A stretch of DNA of 17,174 nucleotides from JADJLQ01 sp964396995 (GTDB taxonomy: Bacteria > Bacteroidota > Bacteroidia > Chitinophagales > Saprospiraceae). The position numbers were made by a program, and so were the translations under genes. The notes beneath the pieces are model-generated. The model did not search any database. It had not been told where the DNA came from and worked only from the letters and a program-made list of their open reading frames with translations. Below, in pieces: positions 1-8,769 of this stretch. The DNA is taken from the NCBI GenBank assembly GCA_964396995.1, contig CAYNIG010000081.1:1-17174 (forward strand), read 5' to 3'. The stretch's first letter is position 1, and the number at the start of each line of letters is the position of its first letter.

Positions 1-55
1 AATTTTGATTTAGGGGCAGTTACCAGGTAGATCTCTTAAATACCCTAAAGAAATA

Positions 56-91
56 AAAATGGTTATGATGAATTCCCATCATAACCATTTT
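56..91 (-). terminator. Hairpin terminator of the TonB-dependent receptor gene
   Basis: Positions 56-70 and 77-91 are perfect inverted repeats of 15 bp (AAAATGGTTATGATG and its complement) around the 6-base loop 71-76. Read on the minus strand the hairpin lies 28 bases past the stop codon of the receptor gene and runs into a T-rich stretch (ATTTTTATTTCTTT), as expected of an intrinsic terminator. It could also work rightwards for a gene ending left of the window, although the T run on that side is weaker. Confidence 0.85.
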
Positions 92-118
92 GAATTTATA
101 ATTGATTTAATTTCCTTA

Positions 119-2959
119 TTAAAACCGAATATTCAAATTAGCATTTAAAACTGTTCCCAATTGACTAAACTGTGAGCCATTATAACCAAGAATATCATAT
201 CTGCCGCTGAATCCAAGGAATCCTCTGAGCAGCGATTTCTTTGCAGGATTACTAAGGAGCTCATTCGCCGCTTTTAGAGAGGCAGCTTTGTCAGTTACAG
301 ATGGCGCCGGTGAAGCAACCAAATCCCATTTTGGTAAGACATTCAGTAAATTATTGGCATTTAATGTAAGTGCTATTTTAGATGAAATCTGGTATCCAAC
401 GCTAAGATCGGTCACCACGGCAGGCTCAAATTCAGCTTTAATATTAAGCATATCACGCCCGCCATTGTCCAAATCTCTGAAAGCAGTCGGGCCAAATAAA
501 GTGTTATTCAAATTAAAATTCCATTTAGCTAATCCATAATCAAAGCCAAGGATTACTTTATACTTAGGCCTTCCTTCCGTGAGTAATGATTTTACCTGTT
601 CATTTAAAATGCTTGATCCTGCAGATTTGATCGCGACAGGCTCATTTGGAGATCCGACGATTTCATTATTCAACACTATATTTCCAGCGAGGTTAATGCC
701 AAGTGAGCCTCTTCCCAGAGCCAGATTTCGCTGACTGGCAACAAAATCCAAACCCGAAGTCCTGGTCTTGATTCCATTAATAAAGAATTGAACGGAAGCT
801 AAATCATTCTCTGTAAGTATTTTGTAAAGATCAGTTTTATCATCGCTTGTGGTAATGGATGAACTGTATACTATTCTGTCTTTAATGGAAATATGGTAAA
901 AATCAAAAGTCAAATTAAGGTATTTTGTAGGATTGAAACCCACACCCAGAGTGATATTATTGGATTTTTCTGGAGTTAATTTTGGTATACCAAGTAATCT
1001 GGCCTGAGCGCTATTATTATTAAACAAGCCTGATGAGACGATTGTACCACCTGCAAATGAAGCCTGGATAGACTGAGCAAAAATCTGGTGTAGTGTAGGT
1101 GCCCGGAATCCGGTAGATACAGATCCTCTGATTACCACTTTATCATCGGCTAATTTGTACCGGCTGGCCAGTTTCCACACATTTGCATTTCCAAAATCAG
1201 AATATCGCTCGGTACGAAATGCCCCACTAATTAAAAAGTCAGGATTAATATCAAAGCTGAGATCAGCATAAGCACCAATATTAAACCTGGAATTGGAACC
1301 GGCTACTATCTTATTGATACCCGGGAATGAATTAGCCCCTTCCTGGAAATAAGATGCCTCATCACCAGCTAGGATAGTATAGGTTTCATTTCTGGCTTCA
1401 CTTCCTATAGAAATGGAAAGCTGATCGGTAATGTCTTTAGATAAATCGATATTCCCTACGATATGGCTAAATTTAAATCCTCCCGGCTTAAAAAAAGTTG
1501 GACTAGAGGTACCCAAGGATCGGTTTACTGTATTATTTACTGTATAATTTTGTGAATTGCCTCCTGCTGTCAGACTTATATCAGTCTTCCATCCACCCAT
1601 CTCATTTTTAACTCCAATGGTGGTATTGTAATCTGAGAGATCACCTTCAAAAGTTGGATTATAACCAACGTATCCTCTGTATACACTTACATTGTCATCA
1701 TAGCCATACCAATCTTTGATTATGCCCTGAGTAAGGTAATTTCTTCCTCCATTTTCGGAAGGAGAATGCAATAACCCTCTGTCTAGTCTCCAGTATGGAG
1801 TCCTGAAATTGGCAAATGAATTTACTTTTTTTACTACTAATGCCGCATTGGCATATAATAATCCCTTTTCGCTAAAGTTTACTCCTCCATTAATAAGGAA
1901 ATTAGCAGCTGTGATATCCCCGGAACCATTTACATTATTAGCGGTAGGATAATCTTTAAGGTAATTTCGTATCATATTGTCTACAGCGGGATCCCCGCCA
2001 AAGGTGGCGATTTCTGTGGGTATGTCAACTATACCAGATCGTACCACGGAAGCATCGTGTTTAAAACCGGCGGTATAATTTAAATATTTTTTATCTGTGC
2101 TGTATCCGCTATTGATGCTCACGCCATAAGATTGACCATAATCATTGGCCCCTACTATCCCGCCATTACTTTTTTTAGTAGTCATTCCTCCGTTTATATT
2201 CAATGATTTGCCTTGATTCCTGCTTTTGAGTATTACGTTCATGACACCAGCTATGGCATCGGATCCGTACTGAGCCGAAGCTCCATCCCTTAATATTTCC
2301 ACCCGCTCTATCGCGTCCTGAGGTATTGCTGACAAATCCACACCAGTCTCCCCTCTACCCGGAGCAAACTGAACATATAACAAAGAGGATAGGTTTTTTC
2401 TTTTACCATCTATTAAAATAAGTGTTCTGCTGGGACCCATATTTCTTATTTCATATGGATCTAACAGTGTGGTGGCATCATTTACAGGTGTATTTACACT
2501 ATTAAATGAAGGCACTCGATACTGTAAAGCTTTGTCGAAGCTCACCTGCCCTGTTGACTTGAGGTCATTGCTACCCAGGATGTCAACCGGTACCGGGGCG
2601 TCGATAATAGTTCGCTGTGAGTTTCTGCTACCGGTCGAGATTACGACCTCCTGCAATACCGTAGCTGCTGAGCTCATATCTACATCCATCACCACATCAG
2701 CTGAGTTAATTGTAATATTTTTAGTGATGGTACTGTATCCTAGAAAAGAATACGCTATTTCATGGTTTCCGTTTTCAAGTGCCAGGGAATAACTACCGTC
2801 TTCGTTAGAAATTGTACCCACACTGGTACCTATCTTTTGAATTGCCACTCCGGGTACACTTTCTCCATTTTCATCCGTAATTTTTCCTTTTAAAATACCC
2901 TGTGCCCATACCAAGGGAGCAGAGATCAGTAAAATAAGTATTGAGTTTATCAGTTTCAT
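119..2959 (-). CDS. TonB-dependent outer membrane receptor with carboxypeptidase-like regulatory domain
   Basis: The protein has 946 residues. Residues 1-19 form a signal peptide ending near VWAQ. Residues 21-95 match the beta-sandwich carboxypeptidase-regulatory-like domain common in Bacteroidota receptors (GKITDENGESVPGV, then GTISNEDGSYSL). Residues about 104-246 are the plug (IRNMGPSRTLILIDGKR; AIERVEILRDGASAQYGSDAIAGVMNVIL). The rest is a long 22-strand-type barrel ending in an aromatic residue (LNIRF), typical of outer membrane proteins. By family knowledge it takes up a siderophore, metal complex or other large substrate using TonB-ExbBD energy; the substrate cannot be told from sequence. 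No SusD-like lipoprotein gene lies next to it, and the plug resembles the iron-complex receptor class more than SusC. The ATG start is preceded on the minus strand by a promoter-like element and palindromes at 3003-3051. It is transcribed alone and ends in the hairpin at 56-91. Confidence 0.93.
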   Translation of the reverse strand: MKLINSILILLISAPLVWAQGILKGKITDENGESVPGVAIQKIGTSVGTISNEDGSYSLALENGNHEIAYSFLGYSTITKNITINSADVVMDVDMSSAATVLQEVVISTGSRNSQRTIIDAPVPVDILGSNDLKSTGQVSFDKALQYRVPSFNSVNTPVNDATTLLDPYEIRNMGPSRTLILIDGKRKNLSSLLYVQFAPGRGETGVDLSAIPQDAIERVEILRDGASAQYGSDAIAGVMNVILKSRNQGKSLNINGGMTTKKSNGGIVGANDYGQSYGVSINSGYSTDKKYLNYTAGFKHDASVVRSGIVDIPTEIATFGGDPAVDNMIRNYLKDYPTANNVNGSGDITAANFLINGGVNFSEKGLLYANAALVVKKVNSFANFRTPYWRLDRGLLHSPSENGGRNYLTQGIIKDWYGYDDNVSVYRGYVGYNPTFEGDLSDYNTTIGVKNEMGGWKTDISLTAGGNSQNYTVNNTVNRSLGTSSPTFFKPGGFKFSHIVGNIDLSKDITDQLSISIGSEARNETYTILAGDEASYFQEGANSFPGINKIVAGSNSRFNIGAYADLSFDINPDFLISGAFRTERYSDFGNANVWKLASRYKLADDKVVIRGSVSTGFRAPTLHQIFAQSIQASFAGGTIVSSGLFNNNSAQARLLGIPKLTPEKSNNITLGVGFNPTKYLNLTFDFYHISIKDRIVYSSSITTSDDKTDLYKILTENDLASVQFFINGIKTRTSGLDFVASQRNLALGRGSLGINLAGNIVLNNEIVGSPNEPVAIKSAGSSILNEQVKSLLTEGRPKYKVILGFDYGLAKWNFNLNNTLFGPTAFRDLDNGGRDMLNIKAEFEPAVVTDLSVGYQISSKIALTLNANNLLNVLPKWDLVASPAPSVTDKAASLKAANELLSNPAKKSLLRGFLGFSGRYDILGYNGSQFSQLGTVLNANLNIRF

Positions 2960-3002
2960 TCTTTATGAGATTTTCTTGTAAGGCATAAAATTATGAAATA
3001 AT

Positions 3003-3051
3003 GTCATTCTGAATGACTTAAAGTCAAACTTTTTATCCAAATTTAATTTGG
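3003..3051. promoter_or_regulatory. Palindrome cluster and promoter element between divergent genes
   Basis: Three short perfect inverted repeats sit in the 145-base divergent region: GTCATTC-T-GAATGAC (3003-3017), the overlapping TGACTT-A-AAGTCA (3014-3026), and CCAAATT-T-AATTTGG (3037-3051). On the minus strand 3045-3038 reads TAAATTTG, an exact match to the Bacteroidota -7 consensus TAnnTTTG, about 80 bases before the receptor start. No clear -33 element is visible. The two overlapping palindromes would then lie just downstream of transcription start, a usual place for a repressor operator, but this is inference. Confidence 0.4.
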
Positions 3052-3104
3052 TTCCCAAAAGCTAACATGGAATGCAACCACCAATTAAATATTACACCTA
3101 ATCG

Positions 3105-3815
3105 GTGATATGCTTAAATTTGAATACTGAATACAAGCGGGTGGATTTTAATTCTACATATTCCATATCCAGACTATATCAGTCGTTTGAAATGATTGAC
3201 AGATCTTCTTTTCAAACGATGGTCCGATTCTTTGAAGAAAATTCGGAAGAAATACGTTCACTTGATTTTGAGGAGTATTTTGATATCCTGGTAGCTTACG
3301 TGCAAGCATTATTTGATATTGGAGCGTATACCAAGCATGTACATATGGCTGATGTGGTAATAGAGGCCAGTATAATCAATAACCTTCCTGTTTATAAAGG
3401 CATCAATCTTTATGAAAAAACATTGTTTCAAAAATCAGCCTCACTATACAATTTACAACGATACGATGAAAGTATTCATATACTATCAGAGTTGTTAAAA
3501 ATCAATCCAACCGATCCTAACTACAGGGCGTTCTGGATCAAAAATAAATTACACAAAAAACCGGGGTATCTGCAGGTCTTACAGGGACTCTCCATTGCTT
3601 TGTTTTTTGCTACTATCATTCTCATTAGTGTCAATGGATTTTATATCGAACCTTTTAAACCAGAATACCTCGAGCTTGCACAGGATGTCAGAAACATTGT
3701 TTTCATCTCGGGGATTGCACTGATGATATTGGCCGATGGCAGCCATAGGATATCTGCGTACCTTCAGGTGTCCAAACTGGTATCGAAGAGCAAAGAAAAA
3801 TTAAAGATGGGTTGA
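3105..3815 (+). CDS. TPR-like protein with two C-terminal membrane segments, function unknown
   Basis: The open frame begins with GTG at 3105, right after an in-frame stop, giving 236 residues. The first ATG is at 3192 (residue 30), and a GTG at 3141 is another option. A TAnnTTTG match at 3115-3122 would, if it is the promoter, rule out the GTG at 3105, so the start is unsettled. Residues about 35-140 are helical, and the part around 103-136 (YEKTLFQKSASLYNLQRYDE, then ILSELLKINPTDPNYR) has the spacing of a tetratricopeptide repeat. Two hydrophobic segments follow at about 155-178 and 195-215, with a basic tail. This predicts a helical-repeat domain held to the inner membrane. I do not recognise a named family. 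It stands alone, divergent from the receptor gene and convergent with the plug-protein gene; the stop codons of the convergent pair are separated by one base and no terminator is visible between them. Confidence 0.7.
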   Translation: MICLNLNTEYKRVDFNSTYSISRLYQSFEMIDRSSFQTMVRFFEENSEEIRSLDFEEYFDILVAYVQALFDIGAYTKHVHMADVVIEASIINNLPVYKGINLYEKTLFQKSASLYNLQRYDESIHILSELLKINPTDPNYRAFWIKNKLHKKPGYLQVLQGLSIALFFATIILISVNGFYIEPFKPEYLELAQDVRNIVFISGIALMILADGSHRISAYLQVSKLVSKSKEKLKMG

Positions 3816-3816
3816 C

Positions 3817-4518
3817 CTAATTTTTCGATTTGTAACCAGTCCGGGGATCTTTTGCCCTTGCCGTTTCTATTATTATCACCCCGTTTGCCCCTCGTACTCC
3901 ATATTCAGCTGCAGCAGCATCTTTTAACAAGGTCACGTTTGAGATATCAAAAGGAGACAAAAAAGAAATATCATTTACCTGCATACCATTTACGATAAAC
4001 ATTGCTCCTTCACTGGCATATACAGATGTATTACCTCTTATTTTGAATTTTGTAATCCCATTTTCCTGAATTAATTGGACGCCCGGAACCTTGGCCCTGA
4101 TCAGGTCATAAATATTGGTGTATTCACCTGTGCGCAAAGCTTCTGTATTTATTTGCTGCACTCCGGTTGCCAGCATATCTTCAGAAAGGTAACCCATTCC
4201 CACCGCAATCTCCCTGTTTTCAGGTGTATTGATAAATTTCATATTGATATCCGGATTTAGTTCAGCATTTTTCACTCTATACCGGACAGATTCAAAGCCA
4301 TCTGCAGAAAATGTCAAAACATCCTTTTTAATAATTTTTATCTCAAACTTTCCCTGCTTGTCGGTTTTTACTTTTGCATTTGACTTTCGAGCAGCAACCG
4401 TGATTTTTTCCAATGGAATTTTGGTAAAGGCCACTACCCTGCCGGTAAATAGGAAATACTCCTGACTGGATAAACCAAATGAAATGAAAACACTAAAAAA
4501 TAAAGCCCAAAATTTCAT
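3817..4518 (-). CDS. Stand-alone plug-domain protein (carboxypeptidase-like domain plus TonB plug, no barrel)
   Basis: The protein has 233 residues from the ATG at 4518; a TTG just before it would add one residue and is less likely. Residues 1-18 look like a signal peptide (MKFWALFFSVFISFGLSSQ). Residues about 24-90 resemble the carboxypeptidase-regulatory-like fold. Residues about 108-222 are a clear SusC-type plug: IYDLIRAKVPGVQL, KIRGNTSV, AMFIVNGMQV, LLKDAAAAEYGVRGANGVIIIET. The chain then stops after about 10 residues (ARAKDPRTGYKSKN), exactly where a receptor would continue into its 600-700 residue barrel. The downstream minus-strand sequence is occupied by the convergent gene, so there is no broken barrel nearby; this looks like a complete short protein rather than a recent truncation. 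Such plug-only proteins occur in Bacteroidota databases, but I know of no established function. A periplasmic partner of TonB or of a barrel protein is a guess. TAACTTTA just before the start is a near match to the -7 consensus. Confidence 0.82.
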   Translation of the reverse strand: MKFWALFFSVFISFGLSSQEYFLFTGRVVAFTKIPLEKITVAARKSNAKVKTDKQGKFEIKIIKKDVLTFSADGFESVRYRVKNAELNPDINMKFINTPENREIAVGMGYLSEDMLATGVQQINTEALRTGEYTNIYDLIRAKVPGVQLIQENGITKFKIRGNTSVYASEGAMFIVNGMQVNDISFLSPFDISNVTLLKDAAAAEYGVRGANGVIIIETARAKDPRTGYKSKN

Positions 4519-4616
4519 CAAATAAAGTTAATCCAATTTCTACCTTTTGATATAAAATTTAATTTTTCACACCTTTTTAATTTCGGGGTGATTTTTATTT
4601 TTTATAAAATATTATT

Positions 4617-4950
4617 ATGAGTTTACTTGAGTTAGTATTATTATTTTCGTTTGCTTTAATTGCCTTTTTATATACTAGGGTCAGGCATGGTGGATCCAGC
4701 GGTTATTTGGCTATTATACCTATTGCCGGAGTAGCCCCAGCCATGATGAAGTCTTCTGCTCTTATCATGAATCTGGCAGTATCTACAGCATCCAGAATGG
4801 TAGCTGGGTCGTATTATGGCTCAAAAAAACTAAACTTAATCACCTTAAAGTATTTACTAGCTGCCGGTCTTCGCATATCCAGTTTCAAACTTTTTTTTAC
4901 CTGATTCTTTTATTTGGTTTAATCTATTCTTAATACTGGTCACTTTGCTT
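4617..4950 (+). pseudogene. Decayed half-length TauE/SafE-type permease
   Basis: An ATG at 4617 opens 95 codons ending at 4904. The first 57 or so residues fit the N-terminal half of the TauE/SafE (DUF81) anion-permease family in its HGGxSGYL form: a first membrane helix, then RHGGSSGYLAIIPIAGVAP, MMKSSALIMNLAVS. After about residue 80 the likeness is lost, but in the next frame, from 4861, it seems to resume (LPVFAYPVSNFFLPD, then FIWFNLFLILVTLL) up to about 4945, as expected after a frameshift near 4850-4860. The second half of the usual roughly 250-residue protein is absent, because the secA promoter begins at 4944. I read this as a frameshifted and truncated gene. TAATTTCG at 4578-4585 is a weak remnant of a promoter. 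The family assignment is from remembered motifs, and a very short functional permease cannot be excluded. The rest of 4519-4616 is AT-rich spacer. Confidence 0.6.
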
Positions 4951-4978
4951 AAATACTCCCCCAATTCCTGTATTTTTG
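4944..4978 (+). promoter_or_regulatory. Bacteroidota-type promoter of secA
   Basis: TTTG at 4944-4947 and TATTTTTG at 4971-4978, 23 bases apart, match the -33 (TTG/TTTG) and -7 (TAnnTTTG) elements known for the Bacteroidota primary sigma factor. Transcription would start about six bases further on, leaving a leader of roughly a dozen bases before the ATG at 4997. This supports that ATG over the upstream in-frame TTG at 4976, which lies inside the -7 element. Confidence 0.7.
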
Positions 4979-4996
4979 CACACTCATATTATTATT

Positions 4997-7900
4997 ATGT
5001 TTGATATATTAAAATCAGGACTAAAAAAATTATTTGGGGGATCGAAACAAGATAAAGATATTGCTCGTTATCAACCACTTGTAGACAAAGCATTAGAGTA
5101 TTATTCCACACTCCAAAATATATCAAATGACGAACTGAGAGAACATACCGTTAGATTTAGAAATACCATTCAGGAGGGATTGACAGAAATCAATGCCCAA
5201 ATTGATCAGGCCAGGCTGGATGCTACGAATGAGGAAGATCCGGGTAAAAAGGAAGAATTGTTTAAGGAACTCGATGTTCTTATCAAAGAACGGGATAATG
5301 AATTAGAAGTGATCCTCATGGATTTACTGCCAGAGGCATTTGCGGTGGTAAAAGAAGCTTGCAGAAGGTTTACTGAAAATGCAAACATTATAGTCACAGC
5401 CAAAGATCACGATCGCAATCTGGCTACCAAAAAGTCCTATATAAAAATAGACGGAGATAAGGCCATATGGGCTAATGAATGGAGTGCAGCAGGTGGATTG
5501 ATCAAATGGAATATGATTCCATACGATGTCCAGTTGATCGGGGGCACTGCTTTACATGAGGGCAAAATTGCCGAAATGGCCACAGGAGAAGGGAAAACAT
5601 TAGTATCCGTAATGCCCGCGTACCTGAATGGTCTGAGCGGAATGGGTGTGCACCTGGTGACGGTAAATGATTACCTGGCTCGCAGAGACAGCGAATGGGT
5701 AGGACCTATACATGAATTCTTGTTGCTTACCGTAGATTGTATAGACAAATATCAACCCAATAGCAATAGCCGAAAAGCGGCATACGAATGTGACATCGTA
5801 TATGGCACCAATTCTGAATTCGGTTTTGACTATCTGCGGGACAATATGGTAATCTCACCTGATGAATTGGTACAACGCAAGCATCACTATGCCATGGTGG
5901 ATGAAGTGGATTCCGTATTGATAGATGATGCTCGAACACCTTTGATTATTTCCGGTCCGGTAGCCCAGGGGCAAGAAGAACAGGAATACCTGGATCTCAA
6001 ACCAAAGGTAGAAAAAGTAATTGAAGCGCAGAGAAGATTAGCCACCCAATATCTTACTGAAGCTAAGAAATCCATTGCTGATGGCAGCACTGGCCATGAA
6101 GAAGGTAACGGTGGTATGTCTCTTTTCAGATCTTACCGGGCTTTGCCCAAAAACCGGGCATTGATCAAATACCTTAGTGAAGAAGGAGTAAAGGTGATAT
6201 TGCAAAAAACCGAAAACTACTATATGCAGGAACAGTCAAAAAATATGCATATAGCTGATGAACCACTTTATTTTACCATTGATGAAAAAAACAGGAACGT
6301 AGAACTTACAGATAAAGGGGGTGAATATCTAAGCCAGGGAAATGAAGACCCTACTTTTTTTATTTTGCCTGATTTATCCATTGGGCTGAATGAAATTGAT
6401 AAATCCGATAACACGGATGAAAAGAAAAAAGAATTAAAAGAAATTCTGATACAGGACTATGCAATCAAATCGCGGAGGTTGCATTCCGTAAATCAATTGC
6501 TCAAAGCGTATACTTTATTTGAGCGTGATGAAGAATATGTGGTAATGGATGGCCAGGTAAAAATAGTAGATGAACAAACCGGTCGTATGATGGAAGGTCG
6601 AAGGTATTCTGATGGTCTGCACCAGGCCCTGGAAGCAAAAGAAAATGTAAAAGTTGGCGATATCACACAAACCTATGCTACCGTGACCTTGCAAAATTAT
6701 TTCAGAATGTATCATAAGCTGTCCGGTATGACCGGTACAGCTGAGACCGAGTCAAAAGAACTTTGGGATATATACAAACTCGATGTAGTGGTCATACCCA
6801 CCAACAAAGCATGTGTACGCGATGACAGGGAAGACCTGGTATTCAAAACATCGCGTGAAAAATTTAATGCTGTAATAGATGAAATAGTGAATCTGTCTAC
6901 TGCGGGCAGACCCGTGCTGGTAGGCACTACATCAGTGGAAGTATCTGAGAAAATGAGTCGCATGCTTCAACTGCGTGGCATCAAACATAATGTTTTGAAT
7001 GCAAAGCAACATCAGCGTGAGGCTGAGATAGTAGCCAGTGCAGGGCATAAAGGAGCAGTCACCATAGCCACTAATATGGCAGGGCGTGGAACGGATATTA
7101 AAATCAATGATGAAGTAAAATCACTGGGTGGCCTGGCTATCATCGGTACTGAAAGACACGAATCAAGGCGAGTAGACCGACAGTTGCGAGGAAGGGCCGG
7201 AAGACAAGGCGACCCCGGTACTTCCCAATTTTATGTTTCACTTGAAGATAACCTGATGAGGTTGTTTGCTACAGAAAGAATGGCGGTGTGGATGGACCGG
7301 TTGGGACACAAAGAGGGTGAAGTGATCCAGCATAGCATGGTCACCAAATCTATTGAACGTGCACAAAAGAAAGTAGAAGAAAATAATTTTGGTATCAGAA
7401 AAAGGTTGCTGGAATATGACGATGTAATGAATATCCAACGGGAAGCTATCTATACCAAAAGAAAAAATGCATTGTCCGGTGAACGATTAGCTGTAGACTT
7501 GAATAAAATATTCCAATCCGTTACTGAAAATATTGTTACCAATAATAAACAAACCGGCAATTACGATTCGTATCGGGAAGAAGCCATGACTTTGCTTGGT
7601 ATAGATCCTGAAATGACAGGAGATGAATTTAAAATAGCAAGTACGGAAAATCTGACCTTAACATTGCAGGCCGAAGTCCATGAAAAATATGCCCGTAAAA
7701 AAGAAAGTATAACTTCCACTTTATTACCCATTATCAAAAATGTGTATGCTGCAGAAGGTCATCGTTACAAACGAATTTCGATTCCATTTTCGGATGGTAG
7801 ATCCCGTATGTTGCCCATTTCTGCAGACATAGAACCAGCTGTGAAGTCCAACGGCAAATCCATCATGCTCGATATTGAAAAAGCAGTAAATCTGGCATTA

Positions 7901-8326
7901 ATAGACGACTCATGGAAAGAACATCTGCGCAATATGGACGAACTGAAAGATTCCGTACAAGGTGCCAGTTTTGAACAAAAGGATCCATTAGTGATCTATA
8001 AAATGGAAGCCTATGAATTATTCGAAGGCCTGGTAGGCAAAATAAATAAAGAAGTGGCATCTTATTTAATGGATGGCAGACTATTGATACAACAAGACCG
8101 TGCTCCACAGGAAGCAAGGGAAAGAAAAACAGACTTGTCAAAAGTATCCACTAACAGAAGGGAATTAAGTGAAGATCATCAACGCAGAAAGTCGGCAATG
8201 GAATCCGCGGGAAGAGAGGAACAAAAGATCGAGACGATTCGCAGAGCAGATCCTAAAATCGGCCGAAACGATCCTTGCCCTTGCGGAAGTGGTAAGAAAT
8301 ACAAACTATGCCACGGTGCACAATAA
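4997..8326 (+). CDS. secA: Preprotein translocase ATPase SecA
   Basis: SecA is the ATPase that drives unfolded preproteins through the SecYEG channel at the inner membrane. The product has 1109 residues from the ATG at 4997 (MFDILKSGLKKLFGG), longer than the 901 of E. coli, as usual in Bacteroidota. Visible in order are: Walker A ATGEGKT (Lys200); TVNDYLARRDSEW; the Walker B DEVDSVLIDDARTPLIISG (Asp302); the preprotein-binding region with the lineage-typical insertions; GRMMEGRRYSDGLHQALEAKE; the second nucleotide fold with TNMAGRGTDIKI and RQLRGRAGRQGDPG; the helical scaffold; and the C-terminal zinc motif CPCGSGKKYKLCH (Cys1094, Cys1096, Cys1105, His1106), which in other species also binds SecB. 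It is the first gene of the block that runs to the LptF/LptG-type permease. Nothing is missing from the key motifs. Confidence 0.98.
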   Translation: MFDILKSGLKKLFGGSKQDKDIARYQPLVDKALEYYSTLQNISNDELREHTVRFRNTIQEGLTEINAQIDQARLDATNEEDPGKKEELFKELDVLIKERDNELEVILMDLLPEAFAVVKEACRRFTENANIIVTAKDHDRNLATKKSYIKIDGDKAIWANEWSAAGGLIKWNMIPYDVQLIGGTALHEGKIAEMATGEGKTLVSVMPAYLNGLSGMGVHLVTVNDYLARRDSEWVGPIHEFLLLTVDCIDKYQPNSNSRKAAYECDIVYGTNSEFGFDYLRDNMVISPDELVQRKHHYAMVDEVDSVLIDDARTPLIISGPVAQGQEEQEYLDLKPKVEKVIEAQRRLATQYLTEAKKSIADGSTGHEEGNGGMSLFRSYRALPKNRALIKYLSEEGVKVILQKTENYYMQEQSKNMHIADEPLYFTIDEKNRNVELTDKGGEYLSQGNEDPTFFILPDLSIGLNEIDKSDNTDEKKKELKEILIQDYAIKSRRLHSVNQLLKAYTLFERDEEYVVMDGQVKIVDEQTGRMMEGRRYSDGLHQALEAKENVKVGDITQTYATVTLQNYFRMYHKLSGMTGTAETESKELWDIYKLDVVVIPTNKACVRDDREDLVFKTSREKFNAVIDEIVNLSTAGRPVLVGTTSVEVSEKMSRMLQLRGIKHNVLNAKQHQREAEIVASAGHKGAVTIATNMAGRGTDIKINDEVKSLGGLAIIGTERHESRRVDRQLRGRAGRQGDPGTSQFYVSLEDNLMRLFATERMAVWMDRLGHKEGEVIQHSMVTKSIERAQKKVEENNFGIRKRLLEYDDVMNIQREAIYTKRKNALSGERLAVDLNKIFQSVTENIVTNNKQTGNYDSYREEAMTLLGIDPEMTGDEFKIASTENLTLTLQAEVHEKYARKKESITSTLLPIIKNVYAAEGHRYKRISIPFSDGRSRMLPISADIEPAVKSNGKSIMLDIEKAVNLALIDDSWKEHLRNMDELKDSVQGASFEQKDPLVIYKMEAYELFEGLVGKINKEVASYLMDGRLLIQQDRAPQEARERKTDLSKVSTNRRELSEDHQRRKSAMESAGREEQKIETIRRADPKIGRNDPCPCGSGKKYKLCHGAQ

Positions 8327-8361
8327 TTACAGAATAAATCTGAGAAGAAGATAAACGCATA

Positions 8362-8769
8362 ATGAAAAAATTAGTATTGAAGATTTTGATTGGTTTGATA
8401 TTTACTTCGTCTATTCATTTGATGAATGGACAATCCAATATCAGTTTAAATGAAAGCCCTGCTATTCAAAGACTAAACAGTTATTTTCTTGAGTACAATC
8501 TGAGGAGAAATGAATTTCCTGGATGGAGAATTCAAGTTTTTGCTTCTACCGATAGAAAAGAGATGGAAAGTACATTGGCACGATTCAGATCATCTTTTCC
8601 GATCTATTCTGCTAAATGGACACTTAATGATCCCTATTACCAGGTACGCGCCGGGATGTTTACAGATTATTCAGAAGCTATGAAGGCACTGCAGGAGGTA
8701 AGAAAGACTTTCAGATCATCTACCCTGATCACAGACAGAATCAGAAGAGAGGAAATATTAAATCTATGA
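8362..8769 (+). CDS. Small exported SPOR-domain protein
   Basis: The 135-residue product has a signal peptide at about 1-23 (basic MKKLVLK, a hydrophobic core, then NGQ), so it should be periplasmic or surface-attached. Residues about 54-128 fit a SPOR domain: GWRIQVFAS near the start, alternating helix and strand, and YYQVRAGMFTDYSEAMKAL, the usual core in which the second strand leads into the second helix. SPOR domains bind peptidoglycan stripped of its stem peptides, often at division or growth sites. The gene begins 35 bases after secA, with an AGAAGAAG stretch upstream of its ATG, and its stop overlaps the rodA start in ATGA. That coupling to a cell-wall polymerase supports a role in wall growth, which is inference. 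The SPOR call rests on pattern and could be checked by profile search. Confidence 0.85.
   Translation: MKKLVLKILIGLIFTSSIHLMNGQSNISLNESPAIQRLNSYFLEYNLRRNEFPGWRIQVFASTDRKEMESTLARFRSSFPIYSAKWTLNDPYYQVRAGMFTDYSEAMKALQEVRKTFRSSTLITDRIRREEILNL

Noticed and set aside
4976..4996. TTG start giving SecA seven extra residues
   Set aside because: The TTG lies in the -7 element, and MFDILKSGLKKLFG from 4997 is the expected SecA N-terminus.
5206..8141. Several minus-strand frames of 65-92 codons within secA
   Set aside because: They lie opposite a highly conserved gene and have compositions expected of antisense reading.
8169..8354. A 61-codon plus-strand frame at the end of secA
   Set aside because: It is a shadow of the conserved secA C-terminus in another frame, with no signs of coding of its own.
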